Positions 25,330 to 34,705 of a stretch of 64,000 bases of DNA are shown piece by piece. The position numbers and the translations under genes were made by a program. The DNA comes from Paenibacillus marchantiae (GTDB lineage Bacteria; Bacillota; Bacilli; Paenibacillales; Paenibacillaceae): assembly GCF_028771845.1 (NCBI RefSeq), contig NZ_CP118270.1, positions 1,984,001 to 2,048,000 of the forward strand, read 5' to 3'. Position 1 is the stretch's first letter. Each line of letters opens with the position of its first letter. A model generated the notes under the pieces. The model did no database searches. It was given only the letters and a program-made list of their open reading frames with translations, and was not told where the DNA came from.

Positions 25330-25653
25330 TTATTTATATTGAAGAATCTTCCGAGAGACATCAATCCGCATTAGCTTTAATTTGAACCATTGCTCCTGTA
25401 AAGACTCAGTCTGGTAACCTTCTGAAGCGACTCTCAGCTTGCTGAAAATGTCCACCAGTTGTTTGTTGATTCGGTCGTAGCTTGTAAGCAGCTCACGGAG
25501 CAGTATCGCTTTTCGTTCTTCCTCCAGTAACGCGTCCTTCTGATCTTGAAGCTTCCTGAGAATATCTTCAGCCCATTCCGAGTCTTCTATGGTACGGGCA
25601 TAATTATATAGGTCCAAATAATCGTTAACCCAAGTTTGTGTCAAAGAATCCAT
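25330..25653 (-). CDS. Unrecognised helical protein
   Basis: 107 residues starting MDSLTQTWVNDYLDLYNYA, GGAG about 11 bases upstream. Charged and probably all-helical, with heptad-like stretches around ILRKLQDQKDALLEEERKAILLREL and LQEQWFKLKLMRIDVSRKIL. No signal peptide, membrane segment or catalytic motif is visible. It lies between the Met-rich gene (convergent) and the esterase gene (same strand, 110 bases away). Confidence 0.65.
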   Translation of the reverse strand: MDSLTQTWVNDYLDLYNYARTIEDSEWAEDILRKLQDQKDALLEEERKAILLRELLTSYDRINKQLVDIFSKLRVASEGYQTESLQEQWFKLKLMRIDVSRKILQYK

Positions 25654-25765
25654 GGCGTTATCACTCCAGTCAGCTACTCTTTTCTATATACCGAGTATTA
25701 TACCCGGAATAATACAATTTACAAGTGCTGAATATGATTTTTCTGGTTTTTTTTCAGTAGTAGTC

Positions 25766-26710
25766 TCATATATGCAATTCATGTGATGCATGCTTAATAA
25801 TATTAATGATTTTACGCTCTGCATCCTTGGCTTCAGGAATAGGGTAAAGCACAAAGACATGATTCATTTTGGGATATACAAAGGTATTATGGTCAATGCC
25901 CTGGTCGGTAAGCAGTTTGTCGAGCTTCATGTTGTCGGGAAATAAACCTTCATGAGTTCCGATGAAAATGGTAATCTTTCCAAGTCCTTTGAAGTCTCCG
26001 TAGATTGGACTGATCAATGGATCATCCAGATCTTTATCTGCCGCCCATATTCTTCGAATTACATCATAGCCTTCCACAGCCAGCATCGGATCTCGGGTCT
26101 CATAGTCGAATATGACCGGGTTGTCCAGAACCTTATCCACACATGGAGATAACAAAATGATATCTTTGGGTTGAGGAAGAAGATTCGTCTTGATGTAATG
26201 TGCAAAGCTAAGCGAAATATTTCCTCCCGCTGAATCTCCCATAATGGTAAGTTGTGCAGGACTCTTTATCGATTCAATGATTTCACGGTATAAGTCCAGG
26301 AGTCTTGGATATGTATGCTGGTAGTTGAAATGAGGCACTTTGGGATAGATGGGTGCTATAACTTTGGCATTCAACGATTGTGCGATGCGGTCCATGAACT
26401 TCCAATGAAAGGTTAGAGGCTGGTGCGTATGAGCGCCGCCATGTATATATAGAATCACTTTTTGATCAGCAGACATCTGGTCATTCAAAGTAAATACCTG
26501 CATGTCTTCAAAGGAACGTTCATTTACTGAAGAGATTAATTTAACCTTACCCAGCTCATAAGGCTTAGTGTTCTCTACACCCATGTGTTCCAAGTGCTTC
26601 AGGGTGTTTTCTCGCGTAGATAAATTCTTCTTGCTATCTAAAGTTCTGATGTATTTTTCTAGTAAATAGCTCTTGATAGAGCGTTTTTTGTTATATATAT
26701 TTACACTCAT
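25766..26710 (-). CDS. Alpha/beta hydrolase, HSL-type esterase
   Basis: 314-residue carboxylesterase-like enzyme. Start at MSVNIYNKKRSIK; a frame extension of six codons lacks a ribosome site. Hormone-sensitive lipase family features: oxyanion motif YIHGGAH, nucleophile Ser in GDSAGGN, acid Asp in the GTHEGLFPDNMKL region and His in KMNHVFVLYP. The N-terminal ~70 residues are a charged cap. No signal peptide, so it acts in the cytoplasm on short acyl esters or similar. Confidence 0.85.
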   Translation of the reverse strand: MSVNIYNKKRSIKSYLLEKYIRTLDSKKNLSTRENTLKHLEHMGVENTKPYELGKVKLISSVNERSFEDMQVFTLNDQMSADQKVILYIHGGAHTHQPLTFHWKFMDRIAQSLNAKVIAPIYPKVPHFNYQHTYPRLLDLYREIIESIKSPAQLTIMGDSAGGNISLSFAHYIKTNLLPQPKDIILLSPCVDKVLDNPVIFDYETRDPMLAVEGYDVIRRIWAADKDLDDPLISPIYGDFKGLGKITIFIGTHEGLFPDNMKLDKLLTDQGIDHNTFVYPKMNHVFVLYPIPEAKDAERKIINIIKHASHELHI

Positions 26711-26959
26711 TTGTGCGCCGCCTCTCATCCATAAAGTATGATATCCACAGTATAAAGCCTGAAGTATACTTCAAGGTCAAGGCTGGGAAAGTGATTGGTG
26801 CACATAAAAGAGGCGAAATGAATTCAGCTATGCATTCACCTGATTAAATATATATTCTGGAAAATAAATTAAAAATATACTATGTTATAGGTTGATAGAT
26901 GAAGGAATCATTTATCTGTAACTAAAGTGATGATTATATCAAACTGAAGGAGCATACAT

Positions 26960-27949
26960 ATGTTCAATCAACCGACTGCTTTACGTTCAGTGCTCAACCC
27001 TAAATATCTGGAGCATGTATTGAGTGTTCAATACGACATCGGATCGTGGGAAGAATGTTTATTTTGGCTGAGAGGGTTAAATGATACCTACCGGGTACGT
27101 ACTTCTTCTGGCATGTATATTCTTCGTGTCTACCGTACTGAAATTACGGAGGTTGATGTTCAGTACGAACTCTCCCTGTTATCTCAATTAAAGGGCATTT
27201 TAGATTCATCTGTACATACCGATATTGGAGAACACATCGAGAAGAAAGATCATACTGGATATACGGTGTTGGAGGCCGCGGAAGGCAAGCGGGTTGCTGT
27301 GATGTTTCGGTATATTGAGGGTATCGAAAACAACCTTGAAGATGAAGAGTCGTGTTACGCTTTTGGTCAGTCTGCGGCTGAGCTGCATAAAGCGATGGAC
27401 CAAGTGGTATTGGAGCAGCCTCGATATGAGTTGGATACGAAGTTTCTCATTGACGAGCCTCTTGAACGAATCATCAACTACATCGGTGAAAAAAATGAAG
27501 CAGCATCATTTCTAAATACGTTTGCTAGAGAGTTAAAAGAAAGAATCGGCGTCGCATCCAAACTAGGTTTGGACAAGGGGCTGTGCCATGGCGATATGCA
27601 TGGGAACAATAACGCTTTTCAACAGGGCAATCAGTTCATCCATTATGACTTTGAGTGGGCGGCTAAAGGCTGGCGTGCCTACGATCTGGCGCAGGTGAAG
27701 GCTCGAAAGAGACAGTCTGGTGAGCAAAAAGAAGTGTTATGGAGTGCGCTCATGGCAGGATATCGTTCAGTTAGAAGCTTCTCTACCGAAGATGAACAGG
27801 CTGTTGATCTCTTTATTTTCGCTCGCCGATTCTGGGTTATGGGTCTTGATGTTGCTTTTATCGAAAGTGATATGGGTGCGCTGGATTATGGTTCGGATTG
27901 GCTCAATAGTTTCGTGGAAGAGTTCCGGGATACGGGAATTGTTGAGTAG
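26960..27949 (+). CDS. APH/homoserine kinase-like phosphotransferase
   Basis: 329-residue aminoglycoside phosphotransferase-fold protein, AAGGAG upstream. Protein-kinase-like lobes: nucleotide-binding N-lobe with NDTYRVRTSSGMYILRVYR, catalytic loop LCHGDMHGNNNAF (HxDxxxxN) and metal-binding HYDFEWAAKG (about residue 230). It resembles YsxB/ThrB-type small-molecule kinases. The substrate is unknown. A second member of the superfamily is at 59205. Confidence 0.82.
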   Translation: MFNQPTALRSVLNPKYLEHVLSVQYDIGSWEECLFWLRGLNDTYRVRTSSGMYILRVYRTEITEVDVQYELSLLSQLKGILDSSVHTDIGEHIEKKDHTGYTVLEAAEGKRVAVMFRYIEGIENNLEDEESCYAFGQSAAELHKAMDQVVLEQPRYELDTKFLIDEPLERIINYIGEKNEAASFLNTFARELKERIGVASKLGLDKGLCHGDMHGNNNAFQQGNQFIHYDFEWAAKGWRAYDLAQVKARKRQSGEQKEVLWSALMAGYRSVRSFSTEDEQAVDLFIFARRFWVMGLDVAFIESDMGALDYGSDWLNSFVEEFRDTGIVE

Positions 27950-27982
27950 TGATGGCTTACAGCAATTGGATTCAAATGAAGA

Positions 27983-28021
27983 AGGCCTTCTGGATGGTTC
28001 CAGAGGGCCTGTTTTATTTTG
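27983..28021 (+). terminator. Terminator of the APH gene
   Basis: AGGCCTTCTGGA pairs with TCCAGAGGGCCT, followed by GTTTTATTTT. Confidence 0.8.
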
Positions 28022-28045
28022 TAAGATGCATGTCATGACCTTTAC

Positions 28046-29035
28046 TTAGTTCGATGAAGTCGAAGCTACGACGGCAGCCGATGTTGCAGCAGCGGCCATG
28101 GCGGCCTGTTGGGCAATGATAATGTTGGTGATGCTGGTGGAGACCGTCGTGGTCAGGACGCCGTTTCGAAGATCCTCCACATATTGCACAGCCACCAGCG
28201 AGGACGAGAGCAGCAGCAATTCCTGTTTGTTAATTGACCAGGCACCAAAGCCCTTCTGTGTACGTAACCATTCATACGTTTCCTCAACTTGTTCTACTAG
28301 CGTATCTATGTCACCGGGCAGTAAGGAGAGGATCCCCAGAGCCGGCAGGGTGTACATTTTGTCTAATCGTATTCCCCGTCTGCGGAATGCTTCATTTAAC
28401 GCTATCACATGAGCGCCCGCCTCCGGATTATCATCGCCTAGGACCAGCACCTGCGTTAATGCCTGCACACTATTGCCCGGTGAGAACTCAGGTTTTAATT
28501 CTGCATAGAGCTGCTCCATACGGGTCACACCGGATTCTACGTCGAGATCGGAAAGGGCCAGCATGGCAGCGAAAATATAGTCGTCCTGTCCGGTAAGAAA
28601 GCGGTGTTGGGCTTTCATGTGATCATAAAATGCTTTGGCTCGTTCGACCTTAAGCTCGAATTGGTCAGGCGCCGCGTGAGCTGCAATCTGATAGGCGGCA
28701 ATAACCAGAAAATCGGACGTACGAAATTTCACTTTTTTCAGCAGATCATAGATAAAGAGAGTGTCTTCCAGTTTCTTTTCCTGATCTGTTGTAAGCGAGA
28801 GTAAGGTAGCGACGCTGATCGCCGAATTTCCTCTGAAAGCCGAAAAGAGATTGGTGTTTTGCTTAATCATTTCATGACTTTGACGAATGGCCTCGCCATC
28901 AGCTTGTTTATTTTCCGCTGCATATAATAGGGCTGCCAGACGGTGCATCATCACATTTTGCCATTTGAATGATTTCTTGATGATCTGAGTGTTGGTAACA
29001 AATAATTCGACTCGTGCAGCATGTTGCTCTTGCAT
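28046..29035 (-). CDS. DUF4003 family protein
   Basis: 329-residue helical protein starting MQEQHAARVELFVTN, GGGAGG upstream. The pattern LFVTNTQIIKKSFKWQNVMMHRLAALLYA, YDLLKKVKFRTSDFLVIAAYQIAAHA and MKAQHRFLTGQDDYIFAAMLALSDLD fits DUF4003, an uncharacterised Firmicutes family. The C-terminus is low-complexity and Ala/Ser/Thr-rich, which may be membrane-associated. Function unknown. Confidence 0.8.
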   Translation of the reverse strand: MQEQHAARVELFVTNTQIIKKSFKWQNVMMHRLAALLYAAENKQADGEAIRQSHEMIKQNTNLFSAFRGNSAISVATLLSLTTDQEKKLEDTLFIYDLLKKVKFRTSDFLVIAAYQIAAHAAPDQFELKVERAKAFYDHMKAQHRFLTGQDDYIFAAMLALSDLDVESGVTRMEQLYAELKPEFSPGNSVQALTQVLVLGDDNPEAGAHVIALNEAFRRRGIRLDKMYTLPALGILSLLPGDIDTLVEQVEETYEWLRTQKGFGAWSINKQELLLLSSSLVAVQYVEDLRNGVLTTTVSTSITNIIIAQQAAMAAAATSAAVVASTSSN

Positions 29036-29245
29036 AAGCAGACCTCCCGAGTGATTGGACCTTTTCTCCAGTTTACTATAAAAGGGGCCTCACCGTTAAC
29101 AGATAAAAAGCACCCCAACAGAAGTTTATGGATTCCTTGGCAGGCTCCAATTTGTACTTCTAAGAGATGCATTTTTGATTTAACTGAAAGAGTTCATGTA
29201 TTTAAATCTTCATATAAGAATAGTTACTATGTGTTCGTTGTATTG

Positions 29246-29641
29246 TTAATTGAAAGAAATCGTGTAGGATACGGAAGGGTACAACGTCGTGGACGCGGGT
29301 ACGCGTTCTACCACAGTAACCAGAGTGCCAGGATTGTAGTAGGCTGAACCGCCGGTGTAATTGTTGTTGTTTACGATGGCTGTCCCCAGATCGATTGTCG
29401 TATTATTGTAGCTCCAGTAGTAGTGCAGTTGAAGTGCATTGGCTGCGGAAGCCGTAATTTTTACGCTTGTACCGGTGGTTTTGGCATTCGGGAGAATGTA
29501 GGCGTATCCTTGACCAGCAGTGAGCGTATTGGAATAGCTGCCTCCATAACTTACGATGGCGGGATTAGCTGATGCGGTCAGGCCAAACATAAGGGATATG
29601 CCCATAAAAAACACAAACAAGGTGCTGCTAAGTTTTTTCAT
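29246..29641 (-). CDS. Small secreted protein, unknown
   Basis: 131 residues with a signal peptide (MKKLSSTLFVFFMGISLMFG..ASA, cleaved before NPAIVSYG). The mature part (about 105 residues) is beta-rich, full of Thr, Ser, Asn and Tyr (LQLHYYWSYNNTTIDLG, PSVSYTISFN), suggesting a single extracellular beta-sandwich. GGATGAGG precedes the ATG. A perfect cre match at 29743-29756 lies about 100 bases upstream, implying carbon catabolite control. No family is recognised. Confidence 0.7.
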   Translation of the reverse strand: MKKLSSTLFVFFMGISLMFGLTASANPAIVSYGGSYSNTLTAGQGYAYILPNAKTTGTSVKITASAANALQLHYYWSYNNTTIDLGTAIVNNNNYTGGSAYYNPGTLVTVVERVPASTTLYPSVSYTISFN

Positions 29642-29742
29642 CGATACCTCATCCTTTCAAAATGAAATGTTTTAAAGGGTAACCTCAATAAAACGAAAAC
29701 CTTTTCGAAAATGGATGGAGACATCCTCCTTTTTTCAGTTTA

Positions 29743-29756
29743 TGTTAGCGTTAACA
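29743..29756 (-). promoter_or_regulatory. cre site upstream of the small secreted protein
   Basis: TGTTAGCGTTAACA matches TGWNANCGNTNWCA at every position and is nearly palindromic. A minus-strand promoter candidate (TTACAA then TATTAT near 29765-29800) lies just upstream, so the site falls near the start of transcription, where CcpA represses. Confidence 0.65.
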
Positions 29757-29821
29757 TTCCTGACGGCTATAATATATACCATTAAAATACAGTTGTAAAT
29801 AGCGGATAAGAGTATATAAAA

Positions 29822-29855
29822 AATGACCGCTTTAGGCGGTCATACGGTTTCTTAT
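29822..29855. terminator. Bidirectional terminator hairpin
   Basis: AATGACCGC..GCGGTCATA stem of about 8 base pairs with T-rich flank, downstream of the minus-strand membrane protein gene. Confidence 0.6.
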
Positions 29856-29879
29856 TTCTCAATGTACGATCTAATGAAA

Positions 29880-30245
29880 TTACAATAATAACGCTAACAA
29901 ATGGATGGCCCCAATAATCCCCATGGGGTAAATGAATGATCTGGAAAATGAATTCTTAAATTCATTACGAGGGTGTTTTTCGAAAAATAGGTGCAGTACC
30001 GCATGAATGATGAAAAATATATCCAGCACCCAGAATGTAATCGTTTGATATGAGCTGAAAAGCAGTGCGAGTATGACGGTATAGAGTGGTAGGTGAACGA
30101 ATGTGAAGCATTTATAGGCTTTTTCATCTTCCATATCTTTCAGTACCATAAACAATTTCCACTCAGATCGTCTAATGGCGTCCATTTCGTGCAATAGAAA
30201 TAAAGATAAATTAAACAAAAATAAGACTAGTAAAAAGTCAGGCAT
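29880..30245 (-). CDS. DUF6713-like small membrane protein
   Basis: 121 residues. The start at 30245 (MPDFLLVLFLFNLSLFLLHEMDAIRRSEWKLF) has GGGAG 7 bases upstream. Four hydrophobic segments (about 2-17, 50-66, 70-85, 103-120). The conserved LHEMDAIRRSEWKLF after TM1 matches my memory of DUF6713. Function unknown. It is divergent from the serine hydrolase gene. Confidence 0.6.
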   Translation of the reverse strand: MPDFLLVLFLFNLSLFLLHEMDAIRRSEWKLFMVLKDMEDEKAYKCFTFVHLPLYTVILALLFSSYQTITFWVLDIFFIIHAVLHLFFEKHPRNEFKNSFSRSFIYPMGIIGAIHLLALLL

Positions 30246-30415
30246 ACCCATTCTCCCTTTCTTATTCAACCTTCCCCTATCTTACTAAAGCCAATTATAT
30301 TTGGCAAAATATGACTAAAAGGTTCACGCTCCGTTCATACGTTCTTGATATGCTCTCGAAAGAAAGCCGAGGAACAGTGATCAACACAAAATATACGGAG
30401 TGGTGGAGGTTTGTT

Positions 30416-32389
30416 ATGTCATCGTCGATAAGGAAAATGGTTTGCAAAATGATGTTACTGGTATTGTTGGGTGCTACGCTAGGGGCAACTTGGTTAGGGA
30501 TGAAAGCTCCCGTATCAGCAGAGGCTTACTCTTCCGGATTGAGTTCTGGTACACAAGAGAAGGGAATCACTGTTAACCTGGATAACAAAGAACAGCTAGG
30601 AGCATTCATTGATGGGATTATGGATGTTCAAATGGATTCTTTACAGATTCCGGGTGCCGTCATTTCGATTGTGAAGGATGGGAAGATTCTGCTCTCCAAA
30701 GGGTACGGACATTCGAACATCGAAGATAATAAACCCGTTGATCCCGAGACCAGCCTGTTTCGGATTGCGTCGACCACAAAGCTGTTCACATGGACCGCAG
30801 TGATGCAACTGGTTGAGGAGGGAAAGCTTGATCTGGACACTGACGTTAACACCTATCTGAAAACGGTGAAAATACCACCAACCTATGCGGAACCAATTAC
30901 GTTACGTCATCTCATGACCCATACGGCAGGCTTTGAGGAAGGCGGTGTTGGATATCAGATTACCACTGATCCAGAGAAGCTCCCCGTCTCCATTGCAGAA
31001 ACAATGGCAAACCATATGCCAGCTCGGGTCATGCCTCCAGGCGAGATGCTGGCATATTCCAACTATGGTGCCTCACTCGCCGGACTTATCGTCGAAGAAG
31101 TTAGTGGCATTGCTTATAATGACTATATACAGAAAAATATATTTGATCCGCTGAGCATGAAGTATGCTACGGTGGAGGAGCCTGTTCCGGCATCGTTGAA
31201 GCCTTATGCCGTACTTGGATATGCCCGAGCCAATGGCGAGTATGTAACCAAGCGCCCTACGTTTGAAGGTGGCTTCAGACCTGCAGGATCAGGCAGTGTC
31301 TCGGCGAATGATATGGCTCATTTCATGATTGCCCATTTACAGGACGGACAATATGAGGATAAGCAAATTCTCAAGCCGGAAACCGCCAGGCTTATGCATT
31401 CCCCGGCATTCCAGTTTGACGAACGTTTACCCGCCATGGACTTGGGCTTTTATGAGTTGAACATGAATGGACTGCGTGTGATCTCTCATGGAGGTGCCGA
31501 CGAGCTATTTAATACAGCGCTCTATCTTGTACCAGAACAACAAGTCGGCATATTTGTTTCCTATAGTGGAGGGGACGGTGGAACGGCAGCAGGAGGATTG
31601 GCGGAAGCCTTCTTTGATCGTTACTATCCTGCCCATATGACGAAGCAGCCTGCTGCAACCTCTATTGAACTGGGGGAGCCTCTGGAGAAATATGCAGGTT
31701 CCTATCAATTTACACGTCGTAATCACACGAAGATCGATAAGTTTTTCAGTTTTCTGACTCAGATCAATATTGAGGTTTCGGATAACCGGCTGTCGATTGG
31801 AAGTGGTGCAGATCAGCAAGTATACACTCCGATTGGAGTGAATCTATTCCAGGAAGTCGGCGGCAAGCATCAGATGGGATTCCGTACGGATACAGAGGGC
31901 AAGGTCACGTATCTGTTTCTGGATATACTCAACCCCATGCCACTGGAACCAACCCCGTTAATTAATCAATCGAAGTTCTGGCTTCCGTTGCTCGGTATCT
32001 CGGCCGTTCTGTTCATTACCGTACTACTGGGAGCTGTTTATCGTAGACGCAAAATCAAAGCGATGCCAAGGGCACAGAAATGGGCAGTCCTGCTGTCGGT
32101 AGTTACGTCCGTGTGGTCATTGGTGACCTTGGGAGCTACACTTCTGGTGATGAACTTAGATCTGATCGATCGACTCAGTCATATTCCACTATCTCTACGT
32201 CTTTATCTGTTCATGCCTCTGATTCTTGTGGGATGGAGTGTGGCAATCGTAACAATGAACGTTCTGGCATGGAAAAACAAATATTGGACGTTACCTAAGC
32301 GTATGTATTATACGTTCGTAACTCTAGCAGCAGTAACCTTATGTTTATTTTTCTATCATTGGAATCTGTTGGGCTGGCATTTTGGTTGA
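30416..32389 (+). CDS. Membrane-anchored serine hydrolase (beta-lactamase/PBP4* family)
   Basis: 657 residues. The ATG at 30416 follows GGAGG with normal spacing; the frame opens 35 codons earlier without support. An N-terminal signal/anchor (about 8-30) is followed by an extracytoplasmic class C beta-lactamase-like domain: S119-T-T-K122 (SxxK nucleophile), Y214-S-N (YxN), and H358-G-G (replacing KTG). A beta-rich extension follows, then four TM helices at about 540-655. Such proteins act on cell-wall peptides or D-amino acid substrates rather than antibiotics. The response regulator starts 54 bases downstream, suggesting a linked envelope-response unit. Confidence 0.87.
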   Translation: MSSSIRKMVCKMMLLVLLGATLGATWLGMKAPVSAEAYSSGLSSGTQEKGITVNLDNKEQLGAFIDGIMDVQMDSLQIPGAVISIVKDGKILLSKGYGHSNIEDNKPVDPETSLFRIASTTKLFTWTAVMQLVEEGKLDLDTDVNTYLKTVKIPPTYAEPITLRHLMTHTAGFEEGGVGYQITTDPEKLPVSIAETMANHMPARVMPPGEMLAYSNYGASLAGLIVEEVSGIAYNDYIQKNIFDPLSMKYATVEEPVPASLKPYAVLGYARANGEYVTKRPTFEGGFRPAGSGSVSANDMAHFMIAHLQDGQYEDKQILKPETARLMHSPAFQFDERLPAMDLGFYELNMNGLRVISHGGADELFNTALYLVPEQQVGIFVSYSGGDGGTAAGGLAEAFFDRYYPAHMTKQPAATSIELGEPLEKYAGSYQFTRRNHTKIDKFFSFLTQINIEVSDNRLSIGSGADQQVYTPIGVNLFQEVGGKHQMGFRTDTEGKVTYLFLDILNPMPLEPTPLINQSKFWLPLLGISAVLFITVLLGAVYRRRKIKAMPRAQKWAVLLSVVTSVWSLVTLGATLLVMNLDLIDRLSHIPLSLRLYLFMPLILVGWSVAIVTMNVLAWKNKYWTLPKRMYYTFVTLAAVTLCLFFYHWNLLGWHFG

Positions 32390-32443
32390 ACCCTCCACCC
32401 AGGTGGAAGAGGAGAAGAAATATATTGGAGGCATGCATTTGAT

Positions 32444-33118
32444 ATGACCCAAATCCTTGTCGTGGACGACGATGTGCACATTCGTGAGCTGATTACCTTG
32501 TTTTTGCGGAATGAGGGATTTGAGATCGTGGTGGCTAAAGACGGTGCAGAAGCATTGGATATTGTTGAGAAATCCCCAATTGATCTGGTTATCCTCGATA
32601 TTATGATGCCAAAATTGGATGGTTGGGAACTATGCCGGGAGATCCGGCGCATGGATCTGAATATGCCGCTCTTGATGGTTACGGTAAAAGGGGAATCGGC
32701 TCAGAAAGTGAAGGGATTCCAGCTTGGAACAGATGATTATTTGACGAAGCCCTTCGATCCACTGGAGCTTGTGATGAGAGTGAAAGCATTGCTGAAACGG
32801 TATCTGATTGTCTCTTCCCAAACGATTCAATTGGGGGGCATTACACTGAATCGCCGCAGCTTTCAAGTGATTCGAGGGGAGGAGACGCTTAATCTGCCTT
32901 TAAAGGAGTTCGAATTGCTGTTCATGCTGGCGAATCAGCCTGGGCAGATATTTACCCGGGAACAGCTAATTACGAAAATCTGGGGGAGCGACTATGAAGG
33001 GGATGACCGAACGGTTGACGTTCACATTAAGCGATTAAGGGAAAAATTCGCTGGTGATGCCCACCATTTTCAGATTGAAACGGCCCGCAGTCTGGGCTAC
33101 CGGTTAGTGATCACATGA
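32444..33118 (+). CDS. OmpR family response regulator, HssR-like
   Basis: 224 residues, GGAGG upstream. Receiver domain with acidic pocket D8-D9-D10, phosphoacceptor D52 (LDIMMP), T80 and K102 (TKPF). C-terminal winged helix (about 125-222) with LPLKEFELLFMLANQPGQIFTREQLI and DRTVDVHIKRLREKF. The TDDYLTKPFDPLELVMRVKALLKRY linker and winged helix closely resemble staphylococcal HssR, the haem-stress regulator. No hrtAB-type genes are nearby, so the signal is not assigned. The kinase start overlaps the stop (ATGA). Confidence 0.88.
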   Translation: MTQILVVDDDVHIRELITLFLRNEGFEIVVAKDGAEALDIVEKSPIDLVILDIMMPKLDGWELCREIRRMDLNMPLLMVTVKGESAQKVKGFQLGTDDYLTKPFDPLELVMRVKALLKRYLIVSSQTIQLGGITLNRRSFQVIRGEETLNLPLKEFELLFMLANQPGQIFTREQLITKIWGSDYEGDDRTVDVHIKRLREKFAGDAHHFQIETARSLGYRLVIT

Positions 33119-34476
33119 TCAAGACCTTATACGTTCGCATCATTTTCACATTTCTGGTTATCATTATTTTCAGCCTGCTGTCGTCTTTCCTCATAGGGCT
33201 CTTTCTGTTTAAAAAAGAAGTAAACCATCTCGGTCAGAATGACATGATTGCAACAGGTGAGGAAATGATACGTCTCTATGAACAAACACACCCGGAGGAC
33301 CGGGAGGCATTCATTAAAAGTATGGTGAAGATATCCACCTATCCCATTCATCTATATGATGTTTCCGGCAACGTAACATACTATGATCTGGACAATACGC
33401 AGACCGTTCAAATTGCACCAGAGGTGGTTCAAATGGTATTGCAGGGTCAGGTCTATCGTTCTCCGGCTGAGGTGGATCAGACCTTTATTGGTCTTCCTTT
33501 CCCATTCCAAGGGGAGCCGCAAGCCGTGTTTATGCAATATTCCCCGCAGAACGAAAATATCATTAATCGGATGGTCCTCCTGATATTATTACTAGCACTG
33601 TTTATCGGAAGCCTATGTATTTTTATTGCTGCAAGGTACTTGGTGAAACCGATTCAGGTATTGACTCGTGCAACCAAACAGCTGGCGAAGGGTGATTTTG
33701 ACGTGGAAATCCAAACGAAACGTGTGGACGAAATGGGAGCTTTGACACACAGCTTTAATGAGATGGCGAGTGAGCTCAAACAGTTGGAACAGATGAGACA
33801 GGATTTTGTTTCCAATGTATCTCATGAGATTCAAACCCCGCTGACCTCTATTTCCGGATTTGCCATGGCGATGAAAAATAGTAACCTGGTTGCCGAGGCT
33901 GATCGTAACTATTACCTCGATATCATTATTACGGAGAGTGGACGGCTATCCAGACTTAGCGATAATCTGCTGGAGCTTGCATCTCTGGACTCCGATCATC
34001 ATCCGTTCGAGGCGGCTACCTATAATCTTGATGAGCAAATTCGGCAAATTATCGTTACCTGCGAGCCGCAGTGGTCCACCAAAAATATTCAGGTTCATCT
34101 GAAGTTGGCAGAACCGATTCAAGTTACAGCAGATCGGGATCAGCTCGATCAGGTCTGGATGAATCTGCTGGGGAACAGCATCAAGTTTACGCCAGCAGGT
34201 GGGCATATTCATATAAGTACAAATCAGTTAGAGAACGAAATTCTCATCACGATAACGGATACGGGCATTGGAATAGCGCCAGAGCAGCTCGATTATGTGT
34301 TTGATCGGTTTTATAAAACAGATCTGTCGCGAAACCGCAGCATCAGTGGTAACGGTCTGGGCCTTGCGATCGTCAAGAAAATCGTGATGCTCCATCACGG
34401 AACCGTCGAAATGAAAAGCCAGGAGGGTGAGGGTACGACGGTGCTGGTTCATCTGCCTATAGATTCTATTGCATGA
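33115..34476 (+). CDS. Sensor histidine kinase, HssS-like
   Basis: 453 residues. TM1 about 8-32, an outer sensor about 35-150, TM2 about 153-175, then HAMP (RYLVKPIQVLTRATKQLAKGDF), HisKA with H237 in SNVSHEIQTPLTS (Gln where most kinases have Lys or Arg), and HATPase with N-box NLLGNSIKFTP, DTGIGI and GNGLGLAIVKK. Overlaps the response regulator gene by four bases. The overall order and TM/HAMP sequence resemble HssS. Confidence 0.9.
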   Translation: MIKTLYVRIIFTFLVIIIFSLLSSFLIGLFLFKKEVNHLGQNDMIATGEEMIRLYEQTHPEDREAFIKSMVKISTYPIHLYDVSGNVTYYDLDNTQTVQIAPEVVQMVLQGQVYRSPAEVDQTFIGLPFPFQGEPQAVFMQYSPQNENIINRMVLLILLLALFIGSLCIFIAARYLVKPIQVLTRATKQLAKGDFDVEIQTKRVDEMGALTHSFNEMASELKQLEQMRQDFVSNVSHEIQTPLTSISGFAMAMKNSNLVAEADRNYYLDIIITESGRLSRLSDNLLELASLDSDHHPFEAATYNLDEQIRQIIVTCEPQWSTKNIQVHLKLAEPIQVTADRDQLDQVWMNLLGNSIKFTPAGGHIHISTNQLENEILITITDTGIGIAPEQLDYVFDRFYKTDLSRNRSISGNGLGLAIVKKIVMLHHGTVEMKSQEGEGTTVLVHLPIDSIA

Positions 34477-34550
34477 TTGGACAGCATCGAGACGATTAGC
34501 GAAGCTAAGGTAACCATTATCATAAGCATAAGAATAATCGCTTCAAACGC
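34476..34550 (-). pseudogene. Decayed third copy of the BsrE-like toxin frame
   Basis: Minus-strand reading FEAIILMLMIMVTLASLIVS followed by MLSNH aligns with the intact toxins at 10382 and 51619 (FEAIMLMLTFG..LIVA.LS). No in-frame start codon precedes it: upstream codons read His-Ala-Asn-Arg-Gly-Ala and run into the stem of a terminator. No antisense promoter and none of the conserved antitoxin RNA blocks are present. It lies immediately behind the histidine kinase gene. Confidence 0.45.
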
Positions 34551-34572
34551 GCCACGGTTGGCGTGTTTTTTT
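34548..34572 (+). terminator. Terminator after the two-component genes
   Basis: ACGCGCCA pairs with TTGGCGTGT around a CGG loop, followed by seven T residues. Confidence 0.75.
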
Positions 34573-34705
34573 ATTTTCGCTGAATATTTAGATCAAACAA
34601 CAAAGCAGTCAGCTGGCTCCACCTTCGAAAAAGACAAACTCTTTTACCCACAGTTTATACATCCCGCATAGTAGATTGCTAACGTGATGAAAAGGGGTGA
34701 TAAGG

